Of a stretch of 41,502 nt of DNA, positions 28,101-35,576 are shown piece after piece. This DNA is from an uncultured Bacteroidales bacterium. GTDB lineage: Bacteria > Bacteroidota > Bacteroidia > Bacteroidales > F082. Positions within the stretch are counted from its first letter, which is position 1; each line of letters opens with the position of its first letter. Below the pieces are notes generated by a model, which was not told the DNA's origin, ran no database searches, and saw nothing but the letters and a program-made list of their open reading frames with translations. The DNA lies in NCBI GenBank assembly GCA_947307415.1, contig CAMZJA010000018.1:1-41502 (forward strand), given 5' to 3'. Made by a program: the position numbers and the translations under genes.

Positions 28101-28558
28101 ACTCTCCATTTGATCTAAATGATTATGGCACAATAGTTTACCGTTTTTATGGGCTCAATGAAGGAGATCATCACCTTATATTGAAGGCTTGGGATATTTA
28201 CAATAATTCGACAACGGTCTCGTTGGATTTTACTGTGGTGAAGAGCAAGGATGTCGCGGTTCAAAATGTCTTTAACGCCCCGAATCCTATGACAGATTAC
28301 ACAAACTTCATGTTTGAGCATAATCAGAAGGATGATGTCTACATCACGATAAACATTTACAACATCAGCGGACAGCTTGTCAAGACCATCAAGGAGAGCC
28401 GTTACGGCACTTCGCTGCGTATCGACCCGATTCGCTGGGACGGTAGGGCAGACAACGGGATGCAGCTGCCATCGGGCGTTTATGTTTATAACGTGACAGT
28501 CACCACCAATGACAACCAGAAGATCACAGGATTCTCGAAACTGGTTATCGCCAGGTGA
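25163..28558 (+). CDS. porU: Type IX secretion sortase PorU
   Basis: PorU is the cell-surface peptidase that removes C-terminal signals from type IX cargo and attaches the cargo to lipopolysaccharide. The 1131-residue protein has a signal peptide (about 1-32), a long N-terminal region, a gingipain-like C25 peptidase domain (about 420-770) with His643 in YYGHGGEIGLGDERF and Cys677 in ATCEFSRFDD, and a C-terminal type IX-like domain (about 1035-1131) beginning NAPNPMTDY and including YNISGQLVKTI and LPSGVYVYNV. The ATG at 25163 is chosen; a GTG at 25148 lies across the promoter. porV follows after about 100 bases with its own promoter element. Confidence 0.93.
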   Translation: MYINISFLERFKKAIIGLFVIFSVGFYAAHAGNSVLSEGTWYKMSISSTGMYKLTYSDLSNMGIDVAKIDPRNIRIYHNGGGVLPKINKSYYPDDLYEIPIYVYGESDGIFNQNDYIIFYARGPVVWKYNSQKQYYNHVKNPYTSYTYAFLTVGDEPGRRIQTEAEPHGSTIVEVADYLDYQVKDVDEVNINNMGCTWFFDKFDATLQRTYEFSFNNLNTSKNVKMRAAMASRNTSTASMVLKYNNKQLYSKSFGNADQYIYARHDTTCLVGFKASGSPIKIDVKYNRAMASSEAWMDYISLNAWCYLKMSGDVLSFRNPECSDVKTIYRYNIQNATSSVKVWDVTDPINPMMMSTTLSASTMSFEVNGNSNNQFVAFNGSSFKKPASVVKVSNQNLHAKKDIDYLIITNANFKSHAERLKKIHSRIDDLVIDIVQPKYIYNEFSCGALDVAGIRNFIKMLYKNSSDEHKLKYVLLLGDASYDYKNSDVCLVPTWESFESCVISKSVVTDDFYVCLDDNEGNMENYTSTIDVSIARMPVSTAEEATIALNKIESYIAGNSSTMNNWRNVVTFMCDDKDALFFSTSENLAKNIKKWGGDVIVDKIYLDAYNQVATASGQRCPEMNEAIINRIERGSLVVNYYGHGGEIGLGDERFLTVDNINSLANKPMMPLFVTATCEFSRFDDHTRTSAGEMLYLNRKGGAIAMITTARTTGGSSGLLNRTYSNMFKMTDGEYPTMGEIFFHSKQDTDTNTKVFVLFGDPALRLAYPKNNVVLTKLNGKPVSYNDTLMNNDTLKALSTIELQGIVTDNFGETMTDFNGMVRVSVYDKENTYKTKGDEGGMVYSFKLRNSLLFDGKAVVDSGRFTIKFMLPKDINYSYGKGLISFYATDYQTDANGMYGDVVVGGYDATAEPDEQGPKMKAYIDDTLFVSGGITNENPVLYAFLKDEHGINTAGSGIGHDIVVTLSGATNKAYNLNMYYDSPFDLNDYGTIVYRFYGLNEGDHHLILKAWDIYNNSTTVSLDFTVVKSKDVAVQNVFNAPNPMTDYTNFMFEHNQKDDVYITINIYNISGQLVKTIKESRYGTSLRIDPIRWDGRADNGMQLPSGVYVYNVTVTTNDNQKITGFSKLVIAR

Positions 28559-28633
28559 TATATTAAATAAGGTGAATTTTTTTTTAATAAAACAATAATT
28601 GAAATACATCTGCGTTCATAAGGAATAAATGTT

Positions 28634-28641
28634 TATTTTTG
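28634..28641 (+). promoter_or_regulatory. Candidate porV -7 element (TATTTTTG)
   Basis: It matches TAnnTTTG, 19 bases before the porV ATG. No good -33 partner was seen. It suggests porV can be transcribed separately from porU. Confidence 0.5.
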
Positions 28642-28660
28642 CAAGCTAATTTGAAAGTAT

Positions 28661-29872
28661 ATGATTAAAAAATCTTTTTTGGTTTTAATGGCTCTTTTGA
28701 TGACGGGTGTCGTCGCAAAAGCACAGAATGATGATTATAATGTTATTTCGACAGCGGTCCCGTCGATGATTATCGCTCCTGACGCACGTTCAGCAGGTAT
28801 GGGTGATTTGGGCGTGTCATCGGCACCAGATGTTTATTCAATGCATTGGAACGCTGCAAAATATGCATTTATTGAGGATGACTTCAGCGTGGGTTTGGCA
28901 TATACTCCTTGGTTGAGAAAGCTCGTTTCTGATATGAATATCGCATATCTCGCCATTTCGAAGCGTGTGAGCAGCCGTTCTGCAATCGCAGGTTCTGTGC
29001 GTTATTTCAATTTAGGTGATATCAATTTCAGAGGCGATAATAACGAAGACCTCGGAACATACAGACCTAATGAGTTCTCTGTAGACCTCTGTTATTCAAG
29101 AAAACTCGGTGATTATTTCTCAGCGGCTGTGGCGGCTCGTTACATCTATTCGCATATCACACAAGGTGTTAACAATTACTCAAAGCCAGCATGGTCGGTG
29201 GCTGCTGATATCGGTGTTTACTATCAGAAACCTATTTATTTCAGCACTGTCGACGGTGAGTTTGCTTGGGGTGTCGCCATCACCAATATGGGTAGCAAGA
29301 TGAGCTATACCAACGCCAATAAGAAAACAGACTTTATCCCGACGAACTTACGTTTAGGTCCTACAATCAAGATCAATATCGATGATTACAACTCAATAGC
29401 TTTGTCGGTCGACCTCAACAAACTTCTTGTGCCTACACCGCCAATTTACGAAAAAGACGATGAAGGTAAGATTGTTTACGACGCAAACGGCGATCCTATC
29501 ATTGAAAAAGGTATGAATCCTAATGTTTCAATGATTCAGGGTATGATTCAGTCGTTCTACGACGCTCCGGGCGGATTCAACGAGGAAATGAAGGAATTCA
29601 CACTTAGCATCGGCGCAGAATACTGGTATAATAAGGTGTTTGCGGTGCGTACCGGTTTCTTCCATGAAGATAGAACCAAGGGTAACCGTCGTTATCTCAC
29701 ATTCGGTGCAGGACTCCGTTACAACGTGTTCGCTTTGGACGTTTCTTACCTCGTGCCGGTCAACAATACAGCCACATCAGGTACTAACCCACTCGAGGGA
29801 ACGTTGCGTTTCAACCTAGCTTTCAACATCAACAAGTGGGATAAGAACACTAAGTTGGAGAAGAAAGATTAG
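28661..29872 (+). CDS. porV: Type IX secretion outer membrane protein PorV
   Basis: PorV is an outer membrane beta-barrel of the FadL-like type that shuttles type IX cargo from the translocon to PorU. The 403-residue protein has a signal peptide (cut after about residue 21, VAKAQ), and the PorV-typical segment PSMIIAPDARSAGMGDLGV. DVYSMHWNAAKYAF follows. The rest alternates in the manner of a barrel, with aromatic residues, and the C-terminal strand ends NKWDKNTKLEKKD. Its position just after porU supports the assignment. A terminator follows at 29902. Confidence 0.93.
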   Translation: MIKKSFLVLMALLMTGVVAKAQNDDYNVISTAVPSMIIAPDARSAGMGDLGVSSAPDVYSMHWNAAKYAFIEDDFSVGLAYTPWLRKLVSDMNIAYLAISKRVSSRSAIAGSVRYFNLGDINFRGDNNEDLGTYRPNEFSVDLCYSRKLGDYFSAAVAARYIYSHITQGVNNYSKPAWSVAADIGVYYQKPIYFSTVDGEFAWGVAITNMGSKMSYTNANKKTDFIPTNLRLGPTIKINIDDYNSIALSVDLNKLLVPTPPIYEKDDEGKIVYDANGDPIIEKGMNPNVSMIQGMIQSFYDAPGGFNEEMKEFTLSIGAEYWYNKVFAVRTGFFHEDRTKGNRRYLTFGAGLRYNVFALDVSYLVPVNNTATSGTNPLEGTLRFNLAFNINKWDKNTKLEKKD

Positions 29873-29901
29873 TTGAGAGTTTAGAGTGTAGAGCTTAAAG
29901 G

Positions 29902-29930
29902 AGAGACGGTTTGCAGCCGTCTCTTTTTTT
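29902..29930 (+). terminator. Intrinsic terminator after porV
   Basis: An 8-bp stem AGAGACGG/CCGTCTCT (29902-29909 with 29917-29924) with a 7-base loop runs into a T7 tract. A short GAGAGTTTAGAGTGTAGAG repeat lies between the stop codon and the hairpin. Confidence 0.9.
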
Positions 29931-29962
29931 ATTTTTTTTGATCTTTGTAACGATTTTTGTTG

Positions 29963-29970
29963 TATCTTTG
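29963..29970 (+). promoter_or_regulatory. Promoter -7 element of the fused surface protein gene (TATCTTTG)
   Basis: It matches TAnnTTTG, with TTTG sequences upstream at 29937-29940 (22 bases) and 29944-29947 (15 bases). The start site would be near 29976, which leaves a long leader of about 150 bases. Confidence 0.65.
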
Positions 29971-29975
29971 CAGCA

Positions 29976-30087
29976 CCAAAAACGAGAAAAATTTGTGAGA
30001 CTATATTTTTTTATATTTTCCCAAATATGTTTCAGTGATTATTTGTTGTTGATTTTCAACTAGTTATCTGAAAAATTTCGTTTTTGG
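29976..30087 (+). promoter_or_regulatory. Long A/T-rich 5' leader closed by a 10-bp inverted repeat
   Basis: CCAAAAACGA (29976-29985), just at the predicted transcription start, is perfectly complementary to 30078-30087, 92 bases later. A small hairpin GTTGA-TTT-TCAAC lies inside at 30047-30059. It could fold the leader into a closed structure before the ATG at 30129. No known riboswitch class was recognised. Confidence 0.35.
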
Positions 30088-30128
30088 TTTGTGAATTAAA
30101 TATTTGTTTAACAACTAAAAAATCAAAA

Positions 30129-31961
30129 ATGAAAAGATCAAAAATTAAAAAGGAGACCTTGGTTTTGTCTTTGACGATGGCTGCGAATCTTATTTTGCCA
30201 TTGTCGGTGAGTGGTCAAGGTGGTGGAGCTGACGGATTTTTCAAGGGAAGCTCAGATGGTTATGAAAATCGTGATGGCGATGCCGGTGTTTCGGGCGGTA
30301 TTACTAACGAGTCGTTCAACGCGCCTCTTGACGGCGGGTTGCTAATAACGGTTGCGGCAGGGGCTGGTTATGCGTTGCGGAAGCGTCGGCGCAGAAAGAA
30401 AACGAGAACATTTTTAATGGCTATGGCTTTGTTGCTTGGGATGACACAATGCAGGAAAAATGTCGTTGATTTTCCACATTTTCAAGATGATTCCAACAAT
30501 ATCACACTTGTGGTTAAGAGGGATTCGAAAGCGGATATCGATCCTGTGACGGGTGCGGTTTCGTTTGTCGACGGTGATGAGATTGTCGTTGCGAACGACG
30601 GCAGATATGTGGGACGGTTGGTTTATGACGACGGCGTGTTTAGTGGCAGCGTATCGAATGTAAACACTGATGATTACTTGCATTTTTATTTCTTAGGCAA
30701 CAAAGATGCTGGTACGTTGACGGCAGGCTCGTCGGAAGGCTGCTCTGTGGTGATCTCGGACCAGGTGACGAGCCTGCCGGTCATTTCCTATGGGCATTCC
30801 ACCGAGAAATATTCGCCGAGTGAGAGTTCGTATACTGCTTGTCTCAGCAACCAATGCGCTCTGGTAAAGTTCGAGGTGAGCACTTCGTCGACGTTTGCCG
30901 CCACGTGCATTAAGGGCATGAACAACAAGGTTGATGTGAATTTTGCTGACGCATCGTTTTCTTTCAGTCAGGTTAATGAGGGCAAGATAACGATAGCGCC
31001 CGGCAGCGGGACGAGATATGCGATACTGCTTCCGCAGGACGCTGCAGCGGAAGGAGGGACGGGCTCTGCTTTCTCCGGACGATACAGAGGGTCGCGAGGC
31101 GCTGTGCCTGAGATAAACGCTAACGACTATGTCGCTGACGGCATCTCGGTTGAGGTAAACGAGCCAATGGTGCCGGAAGGCGCGTTGAATGCATTGTTTA
31201 CGGTGAATACCGACGGCAAGCAGGTGTATTTCTCAAAAGCGAATCTGTCGTATGTGATGTCTACTAAAAAATGGGAGTTTCTAAGTCAGCAATATACCGT
31301 ATTTGAGAGTAATGACTATAATGCCGGTGATGACTATGCGACTAAGAGTATGGTGACGCTATTTTGTTGGGGTACAAGTGGTTACAATCATGGAGCGGCA
31401 TATTATATGCCTTATAGCACTAATGCCAAGTATCCAAGTTATAATGTTTACGGCGATTCCAAAAAAAATATTTTTGATGAGGACGGCAGGGCTGATTGGG
31501 GATATAATGAGATTGCCAACGGTGGCGGAGCGAATAAGCAGTGGCGTGTGCTTACTAAAGATGAATGGCATTATATTCTGGTTGACCGGCCGGGCGCGGC
31601 AAGTAAATACGGACAGGCGACAATCAACAACAGATATGCGGGGCTGGTGATCTTGCCTGACGACTGGAGTGAGCCGTATGAAGGTTGTTTTGTGGCGGGT
31701 GTGGCCAACGAATATGAGACCAACAAATACACACTCAGTCAGTGGAGCATGATGGAGGAGGCAGGTGCGTTGTTTCTGCCAACTGCGGGTCGTAGATGCG
31801 GTACGATAGCTTTTGGAGCCGGGAGCTATTTGTTTGTCTGGACCAGCACTGTGTATAACGACAAACGTTCGTGTTGTGTCTTTGTAAACAATGGTGTCGT
31901 CAATCCCGACAGGGTGGATGATAAGCGTTGCGGCTCGTCGGTGCGACTTGTTTGTGAGTGA
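30129..31961 (+). CDS. Fused two-part surface protein, paralogue of the 2548-2859 and 2862-4427 pair
   Basis: The 610-residue protein starts at ATG 30129 (a TTG at 30084 is less likely). Residues 1 to about 85 match the small protein at 2548: signal peptide ending SVSGQ, GADGFF, ITNESF and a hydrophobic segment LLITVAAGAGYAL. A strongly basic run (RKRRRRKKTR) follows, then a second hydrophobic stretch with GMTQC at about 108-112, matching the lipoprotein start at 2862. The rest matches the lipoprotein body: PVIS, CALVKF, NNKVDV, AILLPQD, then a C-terminal domain with FCWGTSG, WRVLTKDEWHYI, GALFLPTAGRR and SSVRLVCE. Topology suggests signal peptidase II could cut before the Cys and release two mature proteins. 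An internal ATG at 30418 could also start a separate lipoprotein. The function is unknown. Confidence 0.75.
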   Translation: MKRSKIKKETLVLSLTMAANLILPLSVSGQGGGADGFFKGSSDGYENRDGDAGVSGGITNESFNAPLDGGLLITVAAGAGYALRKRRRRKKTRTFLMAMALLLGMTQCRKNVVDFPHFQDDSNNITLVVKRDSKADIDPVTGAVSFVDGDEIVVANDGRYVGRLVYDDGVFSGSVSNVNTDDYLHFYFLGNKDAGTLTAGSSEGCSVVISDQVTSLPVISYGHSTEKYSPSESSYTACLSNQCALVKFEVSTSSTFAATCIKGMNNKVDVNFADASFSFSQVNEGKITIAPGSGTRYAILLPQDAAAEGGTGSAFSGRYRGSRGAVPEINANDYVADGISVEVNEPMVPEGALNALFTVNTDGKQVYFSKANLSYVMSTKKWEFLSQQYTVFESNDYNAGDDYATKSMVTLFCWGTSGYNHGAAYYMPYSTNAKYPSYNVYGDSKKNIFDEDGRADWGYNEIANGGGANKQWRVLTKDEWHYILVDRPGAASKYGQATINNRYAGLVILPDDWSEPYEGCFVAGVANEYETNKYTLSQWSMMEEAGALFLPTAGRRCGTIAFGAGSYLFVWTSTVYNDKRSCCVFVNNGVVNPDRVDDKRCGSSVRLVCE

Positions 31962-31974
31962 TTTGTGGATAATA

Positions 31975-32006
31975 AAAAAGAGACAATCTGCAGATTGTCT
32001 CTTTTT
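31975..32006. terminator. Perfect 32-bp palindrome, bidirectional terminator
   Basis: The 16-base arm AAAAAGAGACAATCTG is followed directly by its exact complement. With A tracts on one side and T tracts on the other, it can end both the plus-strand surface gene and the minus-strand rpmH transcript. Confidence 0.9.
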
Positions 32007-32045
32007 AACCTTAAATAATTAATTATTAGGTACGGCTTCGCCGAA

Positions 32046-32192
32046 TCAATACTCGTCAGATACTGTGAGCTTCTTTCTGCCTTTTGCGCGGCGTGCTTTC
32101 AAAACTTTGCGGCCGTTAGCAGTTGCCATTCTTTCTCTGAAACCGTGTTTGTTCTTGCGTCTTCTGTTCGATGGTTGGAATGTACGTTTCAT
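32046..32192 (-). CDS. rpmH: 50S ribosomal protein bL34
   Basis: This is a 48-residue, very basic protein of the large subunit. The sequence starts [18 protein letters not shown] and continues with [22 protein letters not shown] in two adjoining blocks, which is diagnostic of bL34. The tail LTVSDEY is an extension typical of Bacteroidota. It is read from the minus strand between ATG at 32192-32190 and TGA at 32048-32046. A promoter lies about 45 bases upstream, and the bidirectional terminator is 40 bases downstream. The usual neighbours rnpA and dnaA are absent here. Confidence 0.97.
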   Translation of the reverse strand: MKRTFQPSNRRRKNKHGFRERMATANGRKVLKARRAKGRKKLTVSDEY

Positions 32193-32238
32193 TGTCTTAT
32201 GTATTTATTTTTTTCTTTTTCTCCTAAAATTCGGACTG

Positions 32239-32268
32239 CAAAATTACAAAAGTTTTTAATACGTACAA
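32239..32268 (-). promoter_or_regulatory. rpmH promoter (TTG-N19-TAATTTTG, minus strand)
   Basis: The -7 element is at 32239-32246 and the TTG of the -33 element is at 32266-32268, with exactly 19 bases between. This is one of the two best promoter matches in the window. The leader is about 40 bases. Confidence 0.8.
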
Positions 32269-32284
32269 CATTTTTTTGAAAAAA

Positions 32285-33739
32285 TTATTTTTCAGGTACA
32301 TTCTTCAATGTTTCGACCAGAAATTCCCAGAACGGAGTCACTGATTCTATGAGCAAAGCCTCGTCTGGTGAGTGCGGGTGGACGAGGGTAGGACCGAACG
32401 AGATCATATCCCAGTTAGGATATTTCGCGCCGAGGATACCGCATTCGAGACCGGCATGGATGACCATAATTTTCGGTTCTTTACCAAATTTTTCGGTGTA
32501 AACCTTCTTCATTGTGGCGAGGATAGGGCTGTCGATGTTCGGTTTCCATCCGTGGTATGATCCGCTTGACTCTGCCTTTGCGCCGTGTTCGGTCAACACT
32601 TTACGCACGTCTTCGGCGAGTTTGTCTTTGAGCTCGTCGACGAGACCGCGCTGCAGTGAGCAGGTGATGATCTTGCCGTCTTCGAGTTTCACGAGAGCGA
32701 GGTTCGATGATGTCTCGACAGTGCCTTCGAAGTCTTTCGACATTCCGATGACGCCGTTAGGATATTTGGCGATAGCTTCGAGCATGTTTTTGAAAGTCTT
32801 GTTGTCGATGACTTTGGCGGGCATCTCGGCGTCGGCGATGGCGACGGCGAGGTCTGGCTCGGCTTCGGCAAACTGTTCTTTCACTGCTGCTTCATATTCG
32901 CCCACGAATTTCTTCAGTTTCTCGACTTTATCTGTAGGGACTACGATGGTTGCGAACGACTCTCTTGGGATGGCATTACGCAAACTGCCTCCGTTGATGG
33001 TGGCGAGGCGCACGCCGAATTTCTGTGACACCAGGATCAGCAGGGTGTTCATGATTTTGTTGGCGTTGCCTCTTCCAAGGTTGATGTCCATGCCTGAGTG
33101 GCCGCCTTTCAAACCCTTGACAATCAGTTGGAATGCTGTCATGTCGGCTGGCACGTCTTCCATCTTAGGAGTCCAGCAGCCGTTGGTGTCGATGCCGCCG
33201 GCGCAGCCCACGTAGAGCTCGCCTTCAGTCTCTGAGTCCATGTTGAGCAGGATATCGCCTTTGAGGAATCCTGGTTCGAGTTTGTTGGCGCCTGTCATGC
33301 CTGTCTCCTCGTCGATGGTGAAGAGGCCTTCGATAGGGCCGTGCTCGAGGTTCTTTGCTGCGAGGACGCCCATTGCCGCTGCGGCTCCCACGCCGTTGTC
33401 AGCGCCTAGAGTGGTGCCTTTTGCGCGCACCCAGCCGTTATCGACATAAGTCTCGATAGGATCTTTCTCGAAGTCATGAACTGTGTCGGCGTTTTTCTGT
33501 GGCACCATGTCGAGGTGAGCCTGAAGGATGACACCTTTGCGGTTCTCGTAGCCAGGTGTCGCAGGCTTGCGGATGATGACGTTGCCGGCTTTGTCGACGA
33601 TGGTCTCGAGACCGAGGTCTTCACCGAATTTCTTCATGAAAGCGATGACCTGAGCTTCCTTCTTTGAAGGACGCGGGATGCGTGTCAGGCTGTAGAAGTT
33701 TTCAAATACTTCTTTTGGTTGTAATTCGTTGATTGCCAT
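32285..33739 (-). CDS. pepD: Aminoacyl-histidine dipeptidase (M20 family, PepD-like)
   Basis: PepD hydrolyses dipeptides such as those containing histidine in the cytoplasm, with two Zn ions. The 484-residue length is normal. The metal site motifs are visible: LQAHLDMVPQK (first His and Asp, about 73-83), TTLGADNGVGAAAAM (bridging Asp), FTIDEETGMTGA (catalytic and ligand Glu pair) and LLNMDSE (Asp ligand). HAGLECGILGAKYP near the C-terminus gives the last His region. It lies 39 bases after the hydrogenase-like gene on the same strand. Cotranscription with that gene is possible because no terminator was seen between them. Confidence 0.94.
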   Translation of the reverse strand: MAINELQPKEVFENFYSLTRIPRPSKKEAQVIAFMKKFGEDLGLETIVDKAGNVIIRKPATPGYENRKGVILQAHLDMVPQKNADTVHDFEKDPIETYVDNGWVRAKGTTLGADNGVGAAAAMGVLAAKNLEHGPIEGLFTIDEETGMTGANKLEPGFLKGDILLNMDSETEGELYVGCAGGIDTNGCWTPKMEDVPADMTAFQLIVKGLKGGHSGMDINLGRGNANKIMNTLLILVSQKFGVRLATINGGSLRNAIPRESFATIVVPTDKVEKLKKFVGEYEAAVKEQFAEAEPDLAVAIADAEMPAKVIDNKTFKNMLEAIAKYPNGVIGMSKDFEGTVETSSNLALVKLEDGKIITCSLQRGLVDELKDKLAEDVRKVLTEHGAKAESSGSYHGWKPNIDSPILATMKKVYTEKFGKEPKIMVIHAGLECGILGAKYPNWDMISFGPTLVHPHSPDEALLIESVTPFWEFLVETLKNVPEK

Positions 33740-33777
33740 TGTGTTAAATTTTTATATTTGATTGATATTTATTATTT

Positions 33778-35130
33778 TTAACGGAATTTCTCAATTTTTT
33801 CGTAGCCCCAGATGTCTTCCATAATCTTCAGCGATTCTTCCACCTTCATATCTTTGCGGGCTTCCATATTACGTTGTACGAATATGCAGTCGGTGAGTTT
33901 GCAGCCTCTGCAGACAATATCCTCGGCTAGTGCGTCGCAGGAAGGAGCTCCGCAGATGCCACAGTCAATCTGAGGCAAAAGGCGTTCCAACTCTTTGATT
34001 TTGTTCATCTTCTCGAGGGCTTTCGAGATGTCGGGGTCGAGGCTGATGGAACGTGGCTCCACCTCGTCGACGCTGACGTTTTCGAGCAGGTACTCGCGTT
34101 CGTCTTCCACCTCGTTGGCGCGTGTCAGCTCGCCGCGGCGTTCTTTGCCTGCCACGTAACGGGCTCGGTTGAACATGCGTTCGCAGGTGAGGAAGCGGTT
34201 GTTGTAGGTGAGGATGCCACCCGGACAGCTCTGGTCGCAGGCGCGCAGCTCGAGGAAGTCGACGCCTTCGACCTCTTCATTTTCAACTTTTTCGAGAAAT
34301 TCGATGCAGTTGTCCATGCCGTCGATGGAGAGTGAGTGTTCTGATATCGAGAGGCGGCGTTCGCCGTTGGTCAACGATGTCAGGATGCTGTCGGAGGTGA
34401 GCTGGGCTATAGGCAGTTTCACCTCTTTATAGTCGTGACCTTGTTCCTTTATCTTCTTATAGACGCGGTTATAGAGCGAGTCCATGTTGATGACTCCGTC
34501 GACGCTCGATTTCTCTTCGCCGACAGGGCTTTTCACTGCCGCTATCTTCGCTGCGCATGGGGTGACGTAAAACACTCCTATCTGGTCTTCCGGCCAGCCG
34601 TCTTTCACAAGCTTGCGACGGATATACATAGCCGTGATGTCGAGTGGTGCTTTGACCGGCATGATGTTTTCAACCAGACCTGGGAATTTCACTTGAATCA
34701 GGCGTACGATGGCGGGGCAGAATGATGATATTAGCGGCTTGGTGTTGCCTTCACGCTCCAGGCGGTTTTTCGCCTCGGTGTATATCGGCGTCGTTATCTC
34801 CGTCTCGATGACATGCTGGAAGCCTATCTCGTTGAGGATGGAGTAGATGCGAGAGACGCTGATCTCGTCTTTAAACTGGCCGAGGAAAACGGCTGGGACA
34901 AGTGCGACGCGGCAAGGGAATTTGAAGATCTCGTCGAAGTCGTCTTGTTTGACAAAGACGGCTTTATGCGGGCATGCTATGAAGCAGTGGCCGCAGTCGA
35001 TGCATCGGTCTTCGTTGATATGCGCTTTTCCGTCGCGCACGCGTATCGCTTCCGTTGGGCACACTCTCATGCAGTGGGAGCAGCCTTCGCAGACGTTTTC
35101 GTTTATTTGTAGAGCGTGAAAAAATGCCAT
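33778..35130 (-). CDS. [FeFe]-hydrogenase-like iron-sulfur protein lacking the proton-relay cysteine (putative sensor)
   Basis: The 450-residue cytoplasmic protein has a 2x[4Fe-4S] ferredoxin domain (Cys 14, 17, 20, 24 and 43, 46, 49, 53), an H-cluster-like domain (about 75-320) and a C-terminal four-Cys Fe-S domain (Cys 390, 393, 398 and about 415). The catalytic motifs are altered. TSCCP becomes SSFCP (Phe137, Cys138), MPC..K..E becomes TPCAAKIAAV (Cys192, Glu lost), and the third motif becomes LRACDQSC (Cys298, Cys302, with Arg where Met is usual). The four cubane-ligand positions are kept, but the proton-transfer Cys is Phe. This is what one expects of a sensory rather than a fast catalytic hydrogenase. 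The neighbouring GHKL ATPase, DRTGG and PHP genes support a signalling role. Whether it binds a diiron site is unknown. Confidence 0.85.
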   Translation of the reverse strand: MAFFHALQINENVCEGCSHCMRVCPTEAIRVRDGKAHINEDRCIDCGHCFIACPHKAVFVKQDDFDEIFKFPCRVALVPAVFLGQFKDEISVSRIYSILNEIGFQHVIETEITTPIYTEAKNRLEREGNTKPLISSFCPAIVRLIQVKFPGLVENIMPVKAPLDITAMYIRRKLVKDGWPEDQIGVFYVTPCAAKIAAVKSPVGEEKSSVDGVINMDSLYNRVYKKIKEQGHDYKEVKLPIAQLTSDSILTSLTNGERRLSISEHSLSIDGMDNCIEFLEKVENEEVEGVDFLELRACDQSCPGGILTYNNRFLTCERMFNRARYVAGKERRGELTRANEVEDEREYLLENVSVDEVEPRSISLDPDISKALEKMNKIKELERLLPQIDCGICGAPSCDALAEDIVCRGCKLTDCIFVQRNMEARKDMKVEESLKIMEDIWGYEKIEKFR

Positions 35131-35147
35131 AATCCTAATTTTTTTGT

Positions 35148-35561
35148 TTACGATAAATTGACCTCCATTTCGACGGTAGTGCCAACACCAACGGTCGATT
35201 GCACGTTGAGGCGGTCGACGTTTTTCTTGATGTTGGGGAGTCCCATGCCGGCGCCGAAGCCCATGTTACGGACTTCTGGCGAGGCGGTGCTGTTACCTTC
35301 CTGCATAGCCCAGTCGATGTCGGGGATGCCGGGGCCTTTGTCGATGACACGAAGGAGGATCTTGCCTGCGTCGATGTCGGCGGTGACCACACCGCCGTAG
35401 GCATGCGCGATAGCGTTGACTTCGGCCTCGTAGAGGGCGACAACGACGCGTTTCACTATCGACGGGTTGACGTTGAGCTGCTTCAGGGTCTTCTTTATCG
35501 AGCTTGAAGCCGAGCCGGCGTTGACGAAATCTCCTTCAATTACTGTGTATTCCAGATGCAT
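35148..35561 (-). CDS. RsbW-like GHKL ATPase (anti-sigma factor / serine kinase type)
   Basis: The 137-residue protein is a single HATPase domain. The N box is EAEVNAIAHAYGG (about 45-57), the G1 box is DKGPGIPD and the G2 region is GFGAGMGLPNIKKNVD (about 101-116). RsbW/SpoIIAB proteins bind sigma factors or phosphorylate antagonist proteins. No STAS antagonist, sigma factor or PP2C phosphatase is present in the window, so its partner is unknown. It lies 17 bases upstream of the hydrogenase-like gene and 15 bases downstream of a DRTGG gene, so they are probably one operon. Confidence 0.9.
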   Translation of the reverse strand: MHLEYTVIEGDFVNAGSASSSIKKTLKQLNVNPSIVKRVVVALYEAEVNAIAHAYGGVVTADIDAGKILLRVIDKGPGIPDIDWAMQEGNSTASPEVRNMGFGAGMGLPNIKKNVDRLNVQSTVGVGTTVEMEVNLS

Positions 35562-35576
35562 AATAATCAGTTTTCG

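Noticed and set aside
29902-29930. Another copy of the coding palindrome family (GAGACGG...CCGTCTC)
   Set aside because: The arms are shorter and differ beyond GAGACG, and it has the T tract of an ordinary terminator in an intergenic site.
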